From Fibrobacter sp. (GTDB lineage Bacteria; Fibrobacterota; Fibrobacteria; Fibrobacterales; Fibrobacteraceae): 49,226 nucleotides of DNA. Made by a program: the position numbers and the translations under genes. The stretch covers positions 1 to 49,226 of the forward strand of contig JAKSID010000020.1 in assembly GCA_024399035.1 (NCBI GenBank). Direction: 5' to 3'. Shown in pieces: positions 1 to 8,236 of this stretch. The notes below the pieces were generated by a model that ran no database searches, was not told the origin of the DNA, and worked only from the letters and a program-made list of their open reading frames with translations. Positions within the stretch are counted from its first letter, which is position 1. Each line of letters starts with the position of its first letter.

Positions 1-66
1 TCCTATTTTTTTTACCCCCTTAGAGGAATTTGCGAAAGACAATATACGTTATCTAATGAGGCCATA

Positions 67-1461
67 ATGACTGAATCTGAAGTTCTCGAAATGGGATTAA
101 CTCCGAAAAAAAAGAAAACTATTACTGTAGATTTATCTGGTAACGGCGACGTAAAAAACGTAACCAACGCTATCAAGCTCGCCGACCCCGGTGATCAGAT
201 CGTCATCAACCCCGGTTCCTACAAGGAATATGTCCTTGTCGAAAAGTCTGTTGAAATTATCGGTAAAATCGTTGATGGCAACGGCCCTGTCTTTACTACC
301 GATGATGGCATTTATGCCTGTTTCCATCTTGCCGCACCGACGAAACTGGAAAATATCACCATCAAGGATTGCCCCAACTACGGTATCGCTGTCGAAGGCG
401 CCAACGTCCAGGTCACAATTTCCCACTGTGATGTTAGCAACTGCAAGAACACCAACGTAATGATCGAAAAAGGCAGCAAAGCTTTGCTCAACAAGTGTAA
501 AATTCACAAGGGCGGTACTGCCGGCATTTGGATAAAGAATATCGGTTTGGCCCAGATTGTAGACTGCGACATTTTTGGTTCCAACGGTCCGAATGTCTGT
601 GCAGAAGAAAAGTCCAACGCTTTCTTGAAGCGATCCAAGATTCATGAAAGTCCTGATGTAGGTGTTTGGGCAAACAACTCCAGTGTCATTCAGCTTGACG
701 ACTGCGAAGTGTATAAGAATGTTGGCTACAATGTCTGCGCACAGCAAAAGTCTGACATTCTTATTAAGGACAGCAATATCCATGATGCAGGCCACAACGA
801 ATTTTGCGTCCAGGAATCCAGCAAGGGGCGTTCCAGGGGATCAAAGTTCGTCGGAGCAACACAGGAAGGTCATGCAGTTAGAGATGAATCTTCTGATGTC
901 GATTTGCTGATCGCAAATGCCACAAGCAATTTCACGGATTCTCGTGATGGCCAGACATACAAGACAGCAAAGATTGGCGACCAAGAATGGCTTGCAGAGA
1001 ATCTAAACTTCGCCACAGAGAAGTCTTTGGTTTATTACAACAATGAAGCATACGCCGCCATATATGGACGTATGTACACATGGAATGATGCAAAGAACGC
1101 AGTTCCGCAGGGCTGGCACATCCCAACTCAGCAGGAATTTGAGGCTCTTTATAGCTACGTTAAGTCCAACACTCAAAGTCCGCTCGCCGTCGCCTTGAAA
1201 TCTAAGGGCTGCTGGATGAGAAATGTCAAATCCGGCATCGGAACAGACGAATTCAATTTCAACGCTCTGCCCATGAATATGGATATGAAGCAAATCATTG
1301 GCTGGTTACCCCTCGGTAAAGAAGCCTGCTTCTGGACAGCACCTGAACAAGAAGGTGACGCCCCGATGGTTCAAAAGATGAGCTTCGAAAGCGACGAAGT
1401 CAAATCAACCGACGGCGATCACGTGGCAGCTTGTTCTTTGCGACTCGTCAAGGATAAATAA
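67..1461 (+). CDS. Right-handed beta-helix protein with C-terminal FISUMP domain
   Basis: Residues about 15-285 form repeated short segments with Asn/Cys/Ile ladders (for example VTISHCDVSNCKNTNVMIEK), typical of parallel beta-helix (pectate-lyase-like, NosD-type) repeats. Residues about 290-464 form a FISUMP domain, seen from SRDGQTYKTAKIGDQEWLAENLNF (shown in part), GWHIPTQQEFEAL and the final ACSLRLVKDK. There is no signal peptide, so the protein is predicted cytoplasmic or exported by another route; other FISUMP proteins in this window have one. GAGG lies about 6 bases before the ATG. The next gene, a helicase, starts 26 bases downstream on the same strand, so co-transcription is possible. 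Its function is unknown. The fusion of a beta-helix with a FISUMP domain suggests a binding or display role, which is inference. A domain search would settle the architecture. Confidence 0.8.
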   Translation: MTESEVLEMGLTPKKKKTITVDLSGNGDVKNVTNAIKLADPGDQIVINPGSYKEYVLVEKSVEIIGKIVDGNGPVFTTDDGIYACFHLAAPTKLENITIKDCPNYGIAVEGANVQVTISHCDVSNCKNTNVMIEKGSKALLNKCKIHKGGTAGIWIKNIGLAQIVDCDIFGSNGPNVCAEEKSNAFLKRSKIHESPDVGVWANNSSVIQLDDCEVYKNVGYNVCAQQKSDILIKDSNIHDAGHNEFCVQESSKGRSRGSKFVGATQEGHAVRDESSDVDLLIANATSNFTDSRDGQTYKTAKIGDQEWLAENLNFATEKSLVYYNNEAYAAIYGRMYTWNDAKNAVPQGWHIPTQQEFEALYSYVKSNTQSPLAVALKSKGCWMRNVKSGIGTDEFNFNALPMNMDMKQIIGWLPLGKEACFWTAPEQEGDAPMVQKMSFESDEVKSTDGDHVAACSLRLVKDK

Positions 1462-1487
1462 TCCGCTGCAAATGGATTTTTTATTAA

Positions 1488-4394
1488 ATGAGTGACCATT
1501 CTTTAGCCCCGCATTTCATCTCCAATGCCCCCGGCAACACAATGCAAGCTTTCCTGGACAATGAGCTTGCAAAGTGCGAAAGCTTCATTATCAGTGTGGC
1601 ATTTATTTCTCGAAGCGGGCTCGCTCCGTTAAAGCAGACTTTATTGGAACTTGAAAAGCGTGGCATTCCGGGAAAGATCCTCACTACAGACTATTTGACG
1701 TTTACCGAACCGTCTGCTCTGAAAGCACTTTCCAAATACAAGAATGTTGAACTGAAGATTTTTAGATGCGATAAGAATATCAAGGGGTTCCACACCAAGG
1801 GTTACCTATTTTACAAAACTGGCAAAGGTGACAACAAAATCGTCAATATCACCATCGGCAGTTCTAATCTTACCGGAAACGCTCTGGCGATCAACAAAGA
1901 ATGGAACACCTGTTTTACCGTCGAAGAAAGCGCAGAACTGTTAAGCAACGTTATTGAGGATTTCAATCAACTTTGGAATAGTCCCAACGCTTTCACCGTC
2001 AACGAGCAAATCCTTGATGAATACGCCTTAGTCTATAACGAACAAAAGCGCGTTAACAAAGAGATTCTCCAGAAAAGACTCGAGCTGCAGAAAGCAGCTG
2101 CAATCAGCGATTCGAAGATCGTTTCAACCGAACAGATTCTATTGCAGCCCAATTCCATGCAGTTGGATTTCGTACAAAAACTGAACGAAATTCGAGCCAT
2201 GGGAGAACACAGAGCGTTGCTCATTTCTGCTACTGGTACAGGTAAAACCTACGCAGCAGCATTTGCTTTGAGAGAAATCAATCCAAAGCGAGCGCTTTTC
2301 ATCGTTCATCGCGAGCAGATTCTTCGCAAGGCTATTGAATCTTTCAAAAACGTCTTTGGAGAAACAAAATCATTCGGCCTCTACTCTGGAACATCCCACG
2401 AAATTGATAAAGACTTTGTATTTGCCACCATGCAGACTATGGCGACTCATTTCGAAGACTTTGTCAAAGATGAATTTCAGGTCATTGTTGTAGACGAAGC
2501 ACATCGCACAGGTGCAGAAAGTTACCAAAAGATGATGAAATATTTCAATCCCGACTTGTGGATTGGTATGACAGCATCTCCGGACAGAACAGACAAATTC
2601 GATGTATATGCGGCATTCGACCATAACATCGCTCACGAAATCCGACTGCAAGAAGCCATGAGGCTTAATCTTCTTTGTCCCTTCCACTACTACGGAATTA
2701 CAGATATTTTTGTAGACGGCGAAGAAAAAGAAAAGCGAGATTTCGCAAAACTCATTTGTGACGACCGAGTCAACTACATCATCGAAAAGGCAGAGTATTT
2801 CGGCCACACGGGTTCCAGAGTTAAGGGGCTTGCATTCTGCAGCCGTTTGGACGAAGCCGTAGAACTTTCCAAAAAATTCAACGAGCGTGGTTACAGAACC
2901 ATAGCCCTTTCTGGTGCAGACTCTCAGGAGGAACGTGAAAAGGCTGTAAAGCTTTTGGAACAAGAATACGGAGATTCAGGATTAGATTATATCTTCACTG
3001 TGGATATCTTTAACGAAGGTATCGATATTCCTCAGGTGAACCAGATTCTGATGTTGCGTCCTACGGAATCCCCCATTATTTTCGTACAGCAGTTGGGCCG
3101 TGGCTTGCGTAAAGCCGAAGACAAGGAATTCGTCATGATCCTTGACTTCATTGGAAACTATTCCAACAACTACATGATTCCTATTGCTCTTTCTGGCGAC
3201 AGAACCTATAACAAGGACAACATCCGTCGTTATGTTCGCCAGGGAGTTAAGGCATTAGAAGGCGCTTCCACCATCCACTTTGATGAGATTTCACGCAAGC
3301 GAATTTACGAATCCATTGACTCTGCTAATTTCAGCGAAATGAAATTGATCAAGGAATGCTACAAAAACTTGAAATACAAGCTCGGTAGAATTCCGTCTTT
3401 GATGGATTACGAAGAATATGGTGAAATGGACGTAATGCGCATCTTCGAAAATGCCAATCTCGGTTCCTACCATAAATTCTTAACGAAGGTCGAAAAAGAC
3501 GAATACACTGTTAAGTTCAGCGCCTTAGAAGAAAAGTATCTGGAATATGTTTCCACGAAATTCGCCAACGGAAAGCGTTTGCACGAACTTCTAATTTTGG
3601 ACCGTCTCTTGCAAAACGAATCATCAAGCAACTTAATTTCGTCCATGAAGAACGTTCTATTTTCGTCGTACGCAATTTTAACTAACGAAAAAACAGACAA
3701 GAACGTAATCAACCTGCTTACAGGATCCTTTGCAACCGGCGCAGCAAAAGACGCCTATAAGGACGTGGTCTTTATTGAACCAGGCGAAAGCGATTATAAG
3801 ATCGCAAAGCAATTCCGAGATCTTTTGAACAACAACGACTTTGCTAAGCAAATCAAAGAAGTCGTAGACTTCGCAATGATGCGCAACAAAAAGTACTTCG
3901 GAAACAGATACAAGAATTCTTCTTTCAATCTTTACGCAAAATACACCTACGAAGACGTATGTAGATTGTTGGATTGGGAAAAGGGCGAAGTCGCTCTGAA
4001 TATCGGTGGTTATAAGTTCGATAAGAATACCAAAACCTATCCTGTTTTCATCAATTACGAAAAGGATGAAAGTATCAGCGCTTCAACAAATTACAATGAC
4101 AGATTCCTGGACCAGGATACTCTCGTTGCCATTTCTAAGTCTAAAAGAACATCTACTTCTGACGACGTCCAAACAGCAGTCAACGCAGACCGTCTAAACG
4201 TTCAAATGGAACTGTTCGTCCGAAAAAACAAGGACGATCAGACCTCAAAAGAATTCTATTATTTAGGCCGGTTACATGCAACAGGCGAAACCCAGGATTT
4301 TATCATGCCCGGAACCGAATTCTCGGCAGTGGAAATCACTTACAAATTGGAAACACCTGTTCGCGAAGATATTTACGACTATTTGGTAGGCTAG
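1488..4394 (+). CDS. PLD-nuclease / superfamily II helicase / DUF3427 protein
   Basis: This 968-aa protein has three parts. Residues about 15-170 resemble a phospholipase-D-type nuclease domain, with FHTKGYLFY (HxK) followed by GSSNLTGNAL. Residues about 225-560 are a superfamily II helicase: Walker A SATGTGKTYAAA near 245, DEAH near 336, the MTASPDRTD segment near 361 and motif VI QQLGRGLRK near 533. The C-terminal 350 residues resemble DUF3427. Proteins of this architecture are widespread, and their exact role in repair or defence is not settled. The stop codon is 4 bases from the start of a NUDIX gene, so the two are almost certainly one operon. The ATG at 1488 has no strong Shine-Dalgarno sequence. 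Motifs look intact and no frameshift is seen. Confidence 0.9.
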   Translation: MSDHSLAPHFISNAPGNTMQAFLDNELAKCESFIISVAFISRSGLAPLKQTLLELEKRGIPGKILTTDYLTFTEPSALKALSKYKNVELKIFRCDKNIKGFHTKGYLFYKTGKGDNKIVNITIGSSNLTGNALAINKEWNTCFTVEESAELLSNVIEDFNQLWNSPNAFTVNEQILDEYALVYNEQKRVNKEILQKRLELQKAAAISDSKIVSTEQILLQPNSMQLDFVQKLNEIRAMGEHRALLISATGTGKTYAAAFALREINPKRALFIVHREQILRKAIESFKNVFGETKSFGLYSGTSHEIDKDFVFATMQTMATHFEDFVKDEFQVIVVDEAHRTGAESYQKMMKYFNPDLWIGMTASPDRTDKFDVYAAFDHNIAHEIRLQEAMRLNLLCPFHYYGITDIFVDGEEKEKRDFAKLICDDRVNYIIEKAEYFGHTGSRVKGLAFCSRLDEAVELSKKFNERGYRTIALSGADSQEEREKAVKLLEQEYGDSGLDYIFTVDIFNEGIDIPQVNQILMLRPTESPIIFVQQLGRGLRKAEDKEFVMILDFIGNYSNNYMIPIALSGDRTYNKDNIRRYVRQGVKALEGASTIHFDEISRKRIYESIDSANFSEMKLIKECYKNLKYKLGRIPSLMDYEEYGEMDVMRIFENANLGSYHKFLTKVEKDEYTVKFSALEEKYLEYVSTKFANGKRLHELLILDRLLQNESSSNLISSMKNVLFSSYAILTNEKTDKNVINLLTGSFATGAAKDAYKDVVFIEPGESDYKIAKQFRDLLNNNDFAKQIKEVVDFAMMRNKKYFGNRYKNSSFNLYAKYTYEDVCRLLDWEKGEVALNIGGYKFDKNTKTYPVFINYEKDESISASTNYNDRFLDQDTLVAISKSKRTSTSDDVQTAVNADRLNVQMELFVRKNKDDQTSKEFYYLGRLHATGETQDFIMPGTEFSAVEITYKLETPVREDIYDYLVG

Positions 4395-4398
4395 TTCT

Positions 4399-4782
4399 AT
4401 GAAAACGATTGAAGTTGTTGCAGGAGTTATTAAAGACGGCAATAAGATTTTCGCAACCCAACGTGGTTACGGGGATTTTAAAGGTGGCTGGGAATTCCCC
4501 GGCGGCAAAATGGAACCCGGCGAAACTCCGCAGCAAGCTCTCGCTCGCGAACTGAAGGAAGAATTGACCGTAGACGTTTCTGTAGAAGATTTCATCTGCA
4601 CTGTGGAATACGACTACCCCAACTTCCATCTGACAATGCATTGTTTCTACTGCACCGTTATCGGCGGTGAATTGAAACTCCTCGAACACGAAGCAGCCAA
4701 GTGGCTGGAAAAAGAAAATATCCGCTCAGTAGACTGGCTACCTGCGGATATTGCTGTTGTTGAAGCTTTGGAAAAGAACTAA
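4399..4782 (+). CDS. NUDIX hydrolase, MutT-like nucleoside triphosphate pyrophosphohydrolase
   Basis: The 127-aa length is typical for a MutT-type NUDIX protein. The NUDIX box runs over residues about 36-58 and matches GX5EX7REUXEEXGU, seen as GGKMEPGETPQQ followed by ARELKEELTV; the catalytic Glu residues are in RELKEE. The start of the protein, IEVVAGVIKDGNKIFATQRG, is typical of 8-oxo-dGTP or CTP pyrophosphohydrolases. Family members hydrolyse (deoxy)nucleoside triphosphates to monophosphates and pyrophosphate in the cytoplasm; the substrate here cannot be read from sequence. The gene starts 4 bases after the helicase stop, so the two are probably translated from one mRNA. Immediately downstream (from 4790) begins a degenerate copy of the repeat also seen at 7019, 7746 and 10468. 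Confidence 0.92.
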   Translation: MKTIEVVAGVIKDGNKIFATQRGYGDFKGGWEFPGGKMEPGETPQQALARELKEELTVDVSVEDFICTVEYDYPNFHLTMHCFYCTVIGGELKLLEHEAAKWLEKENIRSVDWLPADIAVVEALEKN

Positions 4783-4789
4783 ACACTTC

Positions 4790-4880
4790 CCCCTTGACGA
4801 TCTAAAGAACGATCTCTACATTGCAGCGCACATTAGAACGTGCGTTGCTTTGCTTTATCCCGTCTCAGGGTCGGGATGAT
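4790..4880 (+). repeat. Degenerate copy of the TTGACGATCTAAAGAACG repeat / small gene remnant
   Basis: This segment closely matches 7743-7820. It begins with CCCTTGACGATCTAAAGAAC, has TTGACG (4794-4799) and TACATT (4817-4822) exactly 17 bases apart like a sigma-70 promoter, and then a short hairpin CGCAC-8 nt-GTGCG. Read as protein it gives LDDLKNDLYIAAH then IRTCVALLYP, matching LDDLKNDLYIAAH then VRSCNALLYP in the later copy. Similarity is lost after about 4860, so this copy is truncated. Confidence 0.6.
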
Positions 4881-4909
4881 ATCGCCAATGGGCGCAAAGG
4901 TTGCACTAA

Positions 4910-5077
4910 ATGAAAAAGGCCGGGAACTTCGACAGCGCCGTAGGATCCTACGAAAAATTCATTCAGCATTTCAAGCCTATGTACAACCAGCTTCCAACTT
5001 CACTGCTTATTATTGGATTGGAACCGCCGAAAACATTTAGGATAAATCCTGATACAAGATGTGTTGAAAGTTTATAA
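4910..5077 (+). CDS. Small ORF, 55 aa, unknown or gene remnant
   Basis: An open frame starts ATG AAA AAG GCC and encodes 55 residues beginning MKKAGNFDSAVGSYEKF and ending NPDTRCVESL. The first half (GNFDSAVGSYEKFIQHF) has the look of a TPR-like helix pair, but the rest is not recognisable. A weak AAAGG lies about 10 bases before the ATG. It directly follows the truncated repeat copy and could be the 3' remnant of a longer gene. I do not recognise the family. Confidence 0.35.
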   Translation: MKKAGNFDSAVGSYEKFIQHFKPMYNQLPTSLLIIGLEPPKTFRINPDTRCVESL

Positions 5078-5142
5078 AGACCTTCATTATGGATTTTCAC
5101 AAAATTCTATACTTTTTCATGCATCACAAAAAAAGGTAGTAT

Positions 5143-5760
5143 ATGAAAAAAATATACCGTTTAACGACGCCTAGCGGCACCATTCGCGAATTAGATAGCA
5201 GGGAACTTGAGATTGAAAGAAATCGATCCGTTGAATACGCAGGAAAAACACTAGAAGAACTCGGTTACACCATTGAAGGACCTATTTTATCCTTAGAAGA
5301 TTCAATCGCACAGCTTGCTAGCTGGCAAGAATTCGTACCGGACAATGGTTCTCGTCAAGCAATTACCGCACTTTTGGATTTCAAGGAAACCGGGGAAACA
5401 GAAATAATTCAGAAGAATCAAAAGGAACTAGCAATTCTTCTCCAGTTCATAAAGGATTGCGAAAGTTTCGTAAAAGACGTCAAGCCAGAATTAACAAAAA
5501 TCCTTTGTGACTGCGCCGACCTTGTTTCAGATTCCTTCGCATTTTCTCCCGGCCTGAAATATGAAAAATGCACAAGTTTTGACGAATTTGCGAAAATGTG
5601 TCAAGAATGCAATGTTAGCATGGAATTAGCTTGCAAAACCCTTTTTAGCAGCATAACCATAAAGAAAGCCGCAGAGCTCTTAAATCTTTCTGCAGAACAA
5701 CTGAGAGGTAAATACACCTTCACCATTAAGCAAAACCAAAATCGAATAAAGATTCTCTAA
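5143..5760 (+). CDS. Hypothetical protein, 205 aa
   Basis: The start ATG has AAGGTAGTAT directly upstream, a reasonable ribosome site. The protein is soluble, without signal peptide or membrane segment. It is largely helical in appearance: a short beta-like N-terminus (KKIYRLTTPSGTIREL), a charged middle, a Cys-containing stretch (ILCDCADLVSDSF, then KYEKCTSFDEFAKMCQECN), and a C-terminal segment IKKAAELLNLSAEQLRGKYT that could be a helix-turn-helix-like unit. I do not recognise the family. It is a stand-alone gene: a Rho-independent terminator follows 9 bases after the stop. Its location between the helicase/NUDIX pair and a repeat-rich region is compatible with an accessory gene. Confidence 0.75.
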   Translation: MKKIYRLTTPSGTIRELDSRELEIERNRSVEYAGKTLEELGYTIEGPILSLEDSIAQLASWQEFVPDNGSRQAITALLDFKETGETEIIQKNQKELAILLQFIKDCESFVKDVKPELTKILCDCADLVSDSFAFSPGLKYEKCTSFDEFAKMCQECNVSMELACKTLFSSITIKKAAELLNLSAEQLRGKYTFTIKQNQNRIKIL

Positions 5761-5769
5761 AACAAAAGA

Positions 5770-5792
5770 GGCTCGCCTTTGCGAGCCTTTTT
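5770..5792 (+). terminator. Rho-independent terminator
   Basis: GGCTCGC, a 4-base loop, GCGAGCC, then TTTTT. It follows the 205-aa gene by 9 bases and lies just before the stop of the convergent minus-strand gene ending at 5794. Confidence 0.9.
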
Positions 5793-5793
5793 A

Positions 5794-6768
5794 CTATTCA
5801 CTAAATGTAAACGGTATTGTCACCGTGGTGTTTCCATTTTCAACCCGGTTGAATTTCCAATGGCTAACGGCAAGCTTGATTTCGTCATCGAAATCCTTGT
5901 AGCCTGTTGTAGAAGAGGCTACACTAATGCTGATAATTTCACCACCCGGTGCAATCGTAAACTTTAAGGTAACCTTTCCCGCGAATCCTGGCCTGTGTTT
6001 TAAAAATTTGTTATAGATATGGCGAAGCCCAGGAGTACGCTGGCGCACCACCTTCATGATGTCTGCGGCGGAACGGGATCCTCCACTCATGTTGATATCT
6101 CGTTCAGATGGAGTCTTGATGGATCCCTTAGCTTTCGTGGCGATTCCTCCACCGCCACCGCCCAGGAGGCCAGCAAAGCCATCTCCAACACCACCGGAAC
6201 CAACTTCAGCGTAGCCTTCGTTAAAGCCACCGTCAATCTTGCCACGACGGCCACTATAAGCTGAATTTTCTTTATTCTTGACATTCAGTCCAGCGTAATC
6301 TTTGCCTTCGTCATTACCATACTGAAAATGAAACGCGTCACGGCAAAGAGACGCATCTCCATTCCTAACAGATTTTTCGTCTACTAAAATCCCAAGCTCG
6401 TCATAATCAGAAATTTTAATATTACTTCTCAAAGAATTGCATTCTACATCTTTAACGGTAGTAACTTCGCCACAAACAATTTTTTCTACACCATCTGTGT
6501 CTTCAACGTAAAACCCGTCACAAGTAAACTCCACATAGCTTTCAGAATAAGAGTTTCTAACATATGCATAGTAGTGGTTTGTATTCGTGTTAAAAATCGC
6601 ACCCTCAATTTCTTCGTAGCCAACGCACTTGAAGGTTTTGCCCTTATTTACGCACTTGTTCGGGTTTCGCTTTGCGCCCTGCAGAAAGTCATTCAGTTCA
6701 TAGAAAACCGGCTCTGCCGCCATCGACAGGGTCGCCAAGCCAAATAATGCAAGAATACAGTACTTCAT
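5794..6768 (-). CDS. Secreted TonB-family C-terminal domain protein (AgmX/PglI type), 324 aa
   Basis: The ATG at 6768 gives MKYCILALFGLATLSMAAEP, a classical signal peptide. A GTG at 6798 would add ten residues and cannot be excluded. A Gly-rich stretch (GSGGVGDGFAGLLGGGGGG) lies mid-protein, and the last ~90 residues (IMKVVRQRTPGLRHIYNKFL, then KVTLKFTIAPGGEIISISV and the end VTIPFTFSE) match the TonB C-terminal fold as found in AgmX/PglI-like proteins. Classical TonB has an uncleaved N-terminal membrane anchor and a Pro-rich spacer; neither is present, so a gliding- or surface-related role is more likely than energising TonB receptors, which is inference. A paralogue with the same layout lies at 15647-16471. 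The gene is convergent with the upstream plus-strand gene. Confidence 0.85.
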   Translation of the reverse strand: MKYCILALFGLATLSMAAEPVFYELNDFLQGAKRNPNKCVNKGKTFKCVGYEEIEGAIFNTNTNHYYAYVRNSYSESYVEFTCDGFYVEDTDGVEKIVCGEVTTVKDVECNSLRSNIKISDYDELGILVDEKSVRNGDASLCRDAFHFQYGNDEGKDYAGLNVKNKENSAYSGRRGKIDGGFNEGYAEVGSGGVGDGFAGLLGGGGGGIATKAKGSIKTPSERDINMSGGSRSAADIMKVVRQRTPGLRHIYNKFLKHRPGFAGKVTLKFTIAPGGEIISISVASSTTGYKDFDDEIKLAVSHWKFNRVENGNTTVTIPFTFSE

Positions 6769-6845
6769 ACCTATTAAAATAGTTTTGAATTTTGACACTT
6801 TAGTGTCATATCTTGAAAAATATGCGATTTTTTTCGGATCTTAAA

Positions 6846-7047
6846 CGTTCCCCAACCTGCGATGTGTTAAGGAGTGAAGCCGCGAAGCGGGGCGGACTCG
6901 CGCGGCGCTTGCATCGTGCTGTTGCCGGGAGCGCGAGGCTGAACGGACGACGAGCTGCGCGAACCGATAACGCAAAGACCCGCCCCCGGCAAAGCCGGGG
7001 AACGCCCATATTTTCCCCTTGACGATCTAAAGAACGCCTCTTTTATT
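6846..7047 (+). repeat. GC-rich composite repeat module ending in TTGACGATCTAAAGAACG
   Basis: This block shares GGAGTGAAGCCGCGAAGCGG, GAGCGCGAGGCTGAACGGAC, GATAACGCAA, CCGGGGAACGCCCA and CCCTTGACGATCTAAAGAAC, in the same order, with 7467-7775, and shares its 3' part with 10395-10497. It holds TTGACG (7019-7024) and TTTATT (7042-7047) spaced by 17 bases. No conserved protein is encoded across the whole block, although frames stay open because it is GC-rich. Confidence 0.65.
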
Positions 7048-7058
7048 GAAAAAAGGCT

Positions 7059-7361
7059 TTATCTTCTATTTCTGCAAAAATCATAATACAATTTTGCAGC
7101 ATTTTTTAACGATGCCATTCCTCGCTGAACATTCCCATTAATTTGAATATTTCCAGGCGATCCAACACCTGCGGCAGCATCCGCAGCTGAATAAGTCAAC
7201 ATGTCTAAGACATCTTGAAAGCAATTTTCACTAAACTTTCGATCAAAATCAATGTTCAAGTCTCTTTCCAATCGACGGCAGCGCGAAAGAGCGTCACTCA
7301 CAGGCCCCGCCGTAAGACCCTTCACGTTAACAAGCCAGTCACGAAATCTTCCTTCTTGCAT
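7059..7361 (-). CDS. Hypothetical protein, 100 aa (integrase-N-terminus-like / restriction-associated)
   Basis: The ATG at 7361 is preceded by AGGAGTATGAT, a good ribosome site. The protein begins MQEGRFRDWLVNVKGLTAG and continues through VSDALSRCRRLERDLNIDF; this FRDWL...GL...VSDALSRCRRLE pattern recalls SAM-like N-terminal domains of phage integrases and of small proteins beside restriction-modification genes. The C-terminus (GMASLKNAAKLYYDFCRNRR) is basic and helical. It has no catalytic motif of its own and no partner gene in the immediate neighbourhood, where both sides are repeat modules. It may be an orphan or the remnant of a mobile element. The function is unknown. Confidence 0.6.
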   Translation of the reverse strand: MQEGRFRDWLVNVKGLTAGPVSDALSRCRRLERDLNIDFDRKFSENCFQDVLDMLTYSAADAAAGVGSPGNIQINGNVQRGMASLKNAAKLYYDFCRNRR

Positions 7362-7466
7362 ATCATACTCCTAAATAGAAATATAATTCCATCAAGAATA
7401 AAAGAATGTTTTTATTTGTATTTAGGGGCGTTTTTAAATAACGTTTTAAGGGATGTTCCTGTCCGC

Positions 7467-7775
7467 GGTGCGTTAGGGAGTGAAGCCGCGAAGCGGGTCG
7501 GACTCGCGCGGCACGGAGATCCTCCCCCTACGGGGACCAGCCACACTAAGGAACAAGTTCCTAAGTGTGTTGCAGCCGGGTCGGAGCCCGGGATGACATA
7601 TAAAACAGAGGCCGGGATGACAAGAAGGATGGGAGCGCGAGGCTGAACGGACGGGGAGCGAAGCGAGCCGATAACGCAAGGGCCCGCCCCGGCGGCAATT
7701 CTTTAGCGCGGTTCCGGGGAGCCGGGGAACGCCCACATTTTCCCCCTTGACGATCTGAAAAACGATCTCTACATT
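7467..7775 (+). repeat. Composite repeat module interrupted by a palindromic GGATGACA element
   Basis: Within the GC-rich module shared with 6846-7047 is an inserted block (about 7516-7640). It holds GGAGATCCTCCCCCTACGGG, CACACTAAGGAACAAGTTCC, AAGTGTGTTGCAGCCGGG, and two copies ending in GGGATGACA. The same inserted block occurs at 13188, 38648 and 42700. After it the host module resumes with GGGAGCGCGAGGCTGAACGG. The nested structure shows that the palindromic block entered an existing repeat. Confidence 0.65.
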
Positions 7776-8193
7776 GCAGCGCATGTTAGATCATGCAATG
7801 CTTTACTTTATCCCGAGAAAGGGGGATTCCGGGTCAAAGCCCGGAATGACATGTGGCGGGGAATTCCTCAAGATTCAGCCGGGCACGGGTGACAACTTGA
7901 CGCGGGACGATATTGCCGACGGCTACACGGGTTATGTCATCTGGAACAGGCTCGCGCCGGAGAGTCTGGATATCGACGGGGAGTTGCCCATGGAATGCCT
8001 GGATAGCGGGATTGTGTTGCTGAAGGGAGATCCCGGGTCGGTGCCCGGGATGACAACAAAAGTGGAGCCCGGGATGACAACAAAAGTGGAACCCGGGATG
8101 ACATTCGAAGTGGAGGCCGGGATGACATTAAAAGATATTCTGGAGCAGGCATATGGGGATAGCACCATTAAAGCATCCTTACTTTTGGGATGA
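7746..8193 (+). pseudogene. Multicopy small Fibrobacter gene disrupted by repeat insertions
   Basis: The frame at 7746 reads LDDLKNDLYIAAH and VRSCNALLYPEKG, then a palindromic element at 7825-7855 shifts the frame. From 7857 the sequence reads CGGEFLKIQPGTGDNLTRDD, then IADGYTGYVIWNRLAPE, LDIDGELPMECLDSGIVLLK and finally LKDILEQAYGDSTIKASLLL. A second copy at 10468-10801 shows the same residues with a different ending. Between LLKGD and LKDIL four repeat-derived units of the type PGMTTKVE are inserted in frame. An open frame from ATG 7774 to 8193 survives, so a chimeric 139-aa protein could be made. The function of the parent family is unknown. I treat it as a decaying copy, at moderate confidence. 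Confidence 0.55.
8027..8135 (+). repeat. Tandem GGATGACA repeat units inside an open reading frame
   Basis: Four closely spaced units end in CCGGGATGACA or GCCGGGATGACA, separated by ACAAAAGTGGA-type spacers. The unit spacing is a multiple of three, so the frame stays open and yields a PGMTTKVE-like peptide repeat. Confidence 0.8.
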
Positions 8194-8236
8194 CATCTGT
8201 CGCTTCAGGAACTGAAGCACCTTGCTGATTTCAATC

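Noticed and set aside
6813..7022. Plus- and minus-strand frames of ~68 codons in the 6.8-7.0 kb repeat
   Set aside because: They are open only because the repeat is GC-rich; copies elsewhere do not keep the frames.
8027..8135. Short tandem repeats as a CRISPR array
   Set aside because: Unit spacing is ~27 bases with near-identical spacers and is part of the interspersed GGATGACA family.
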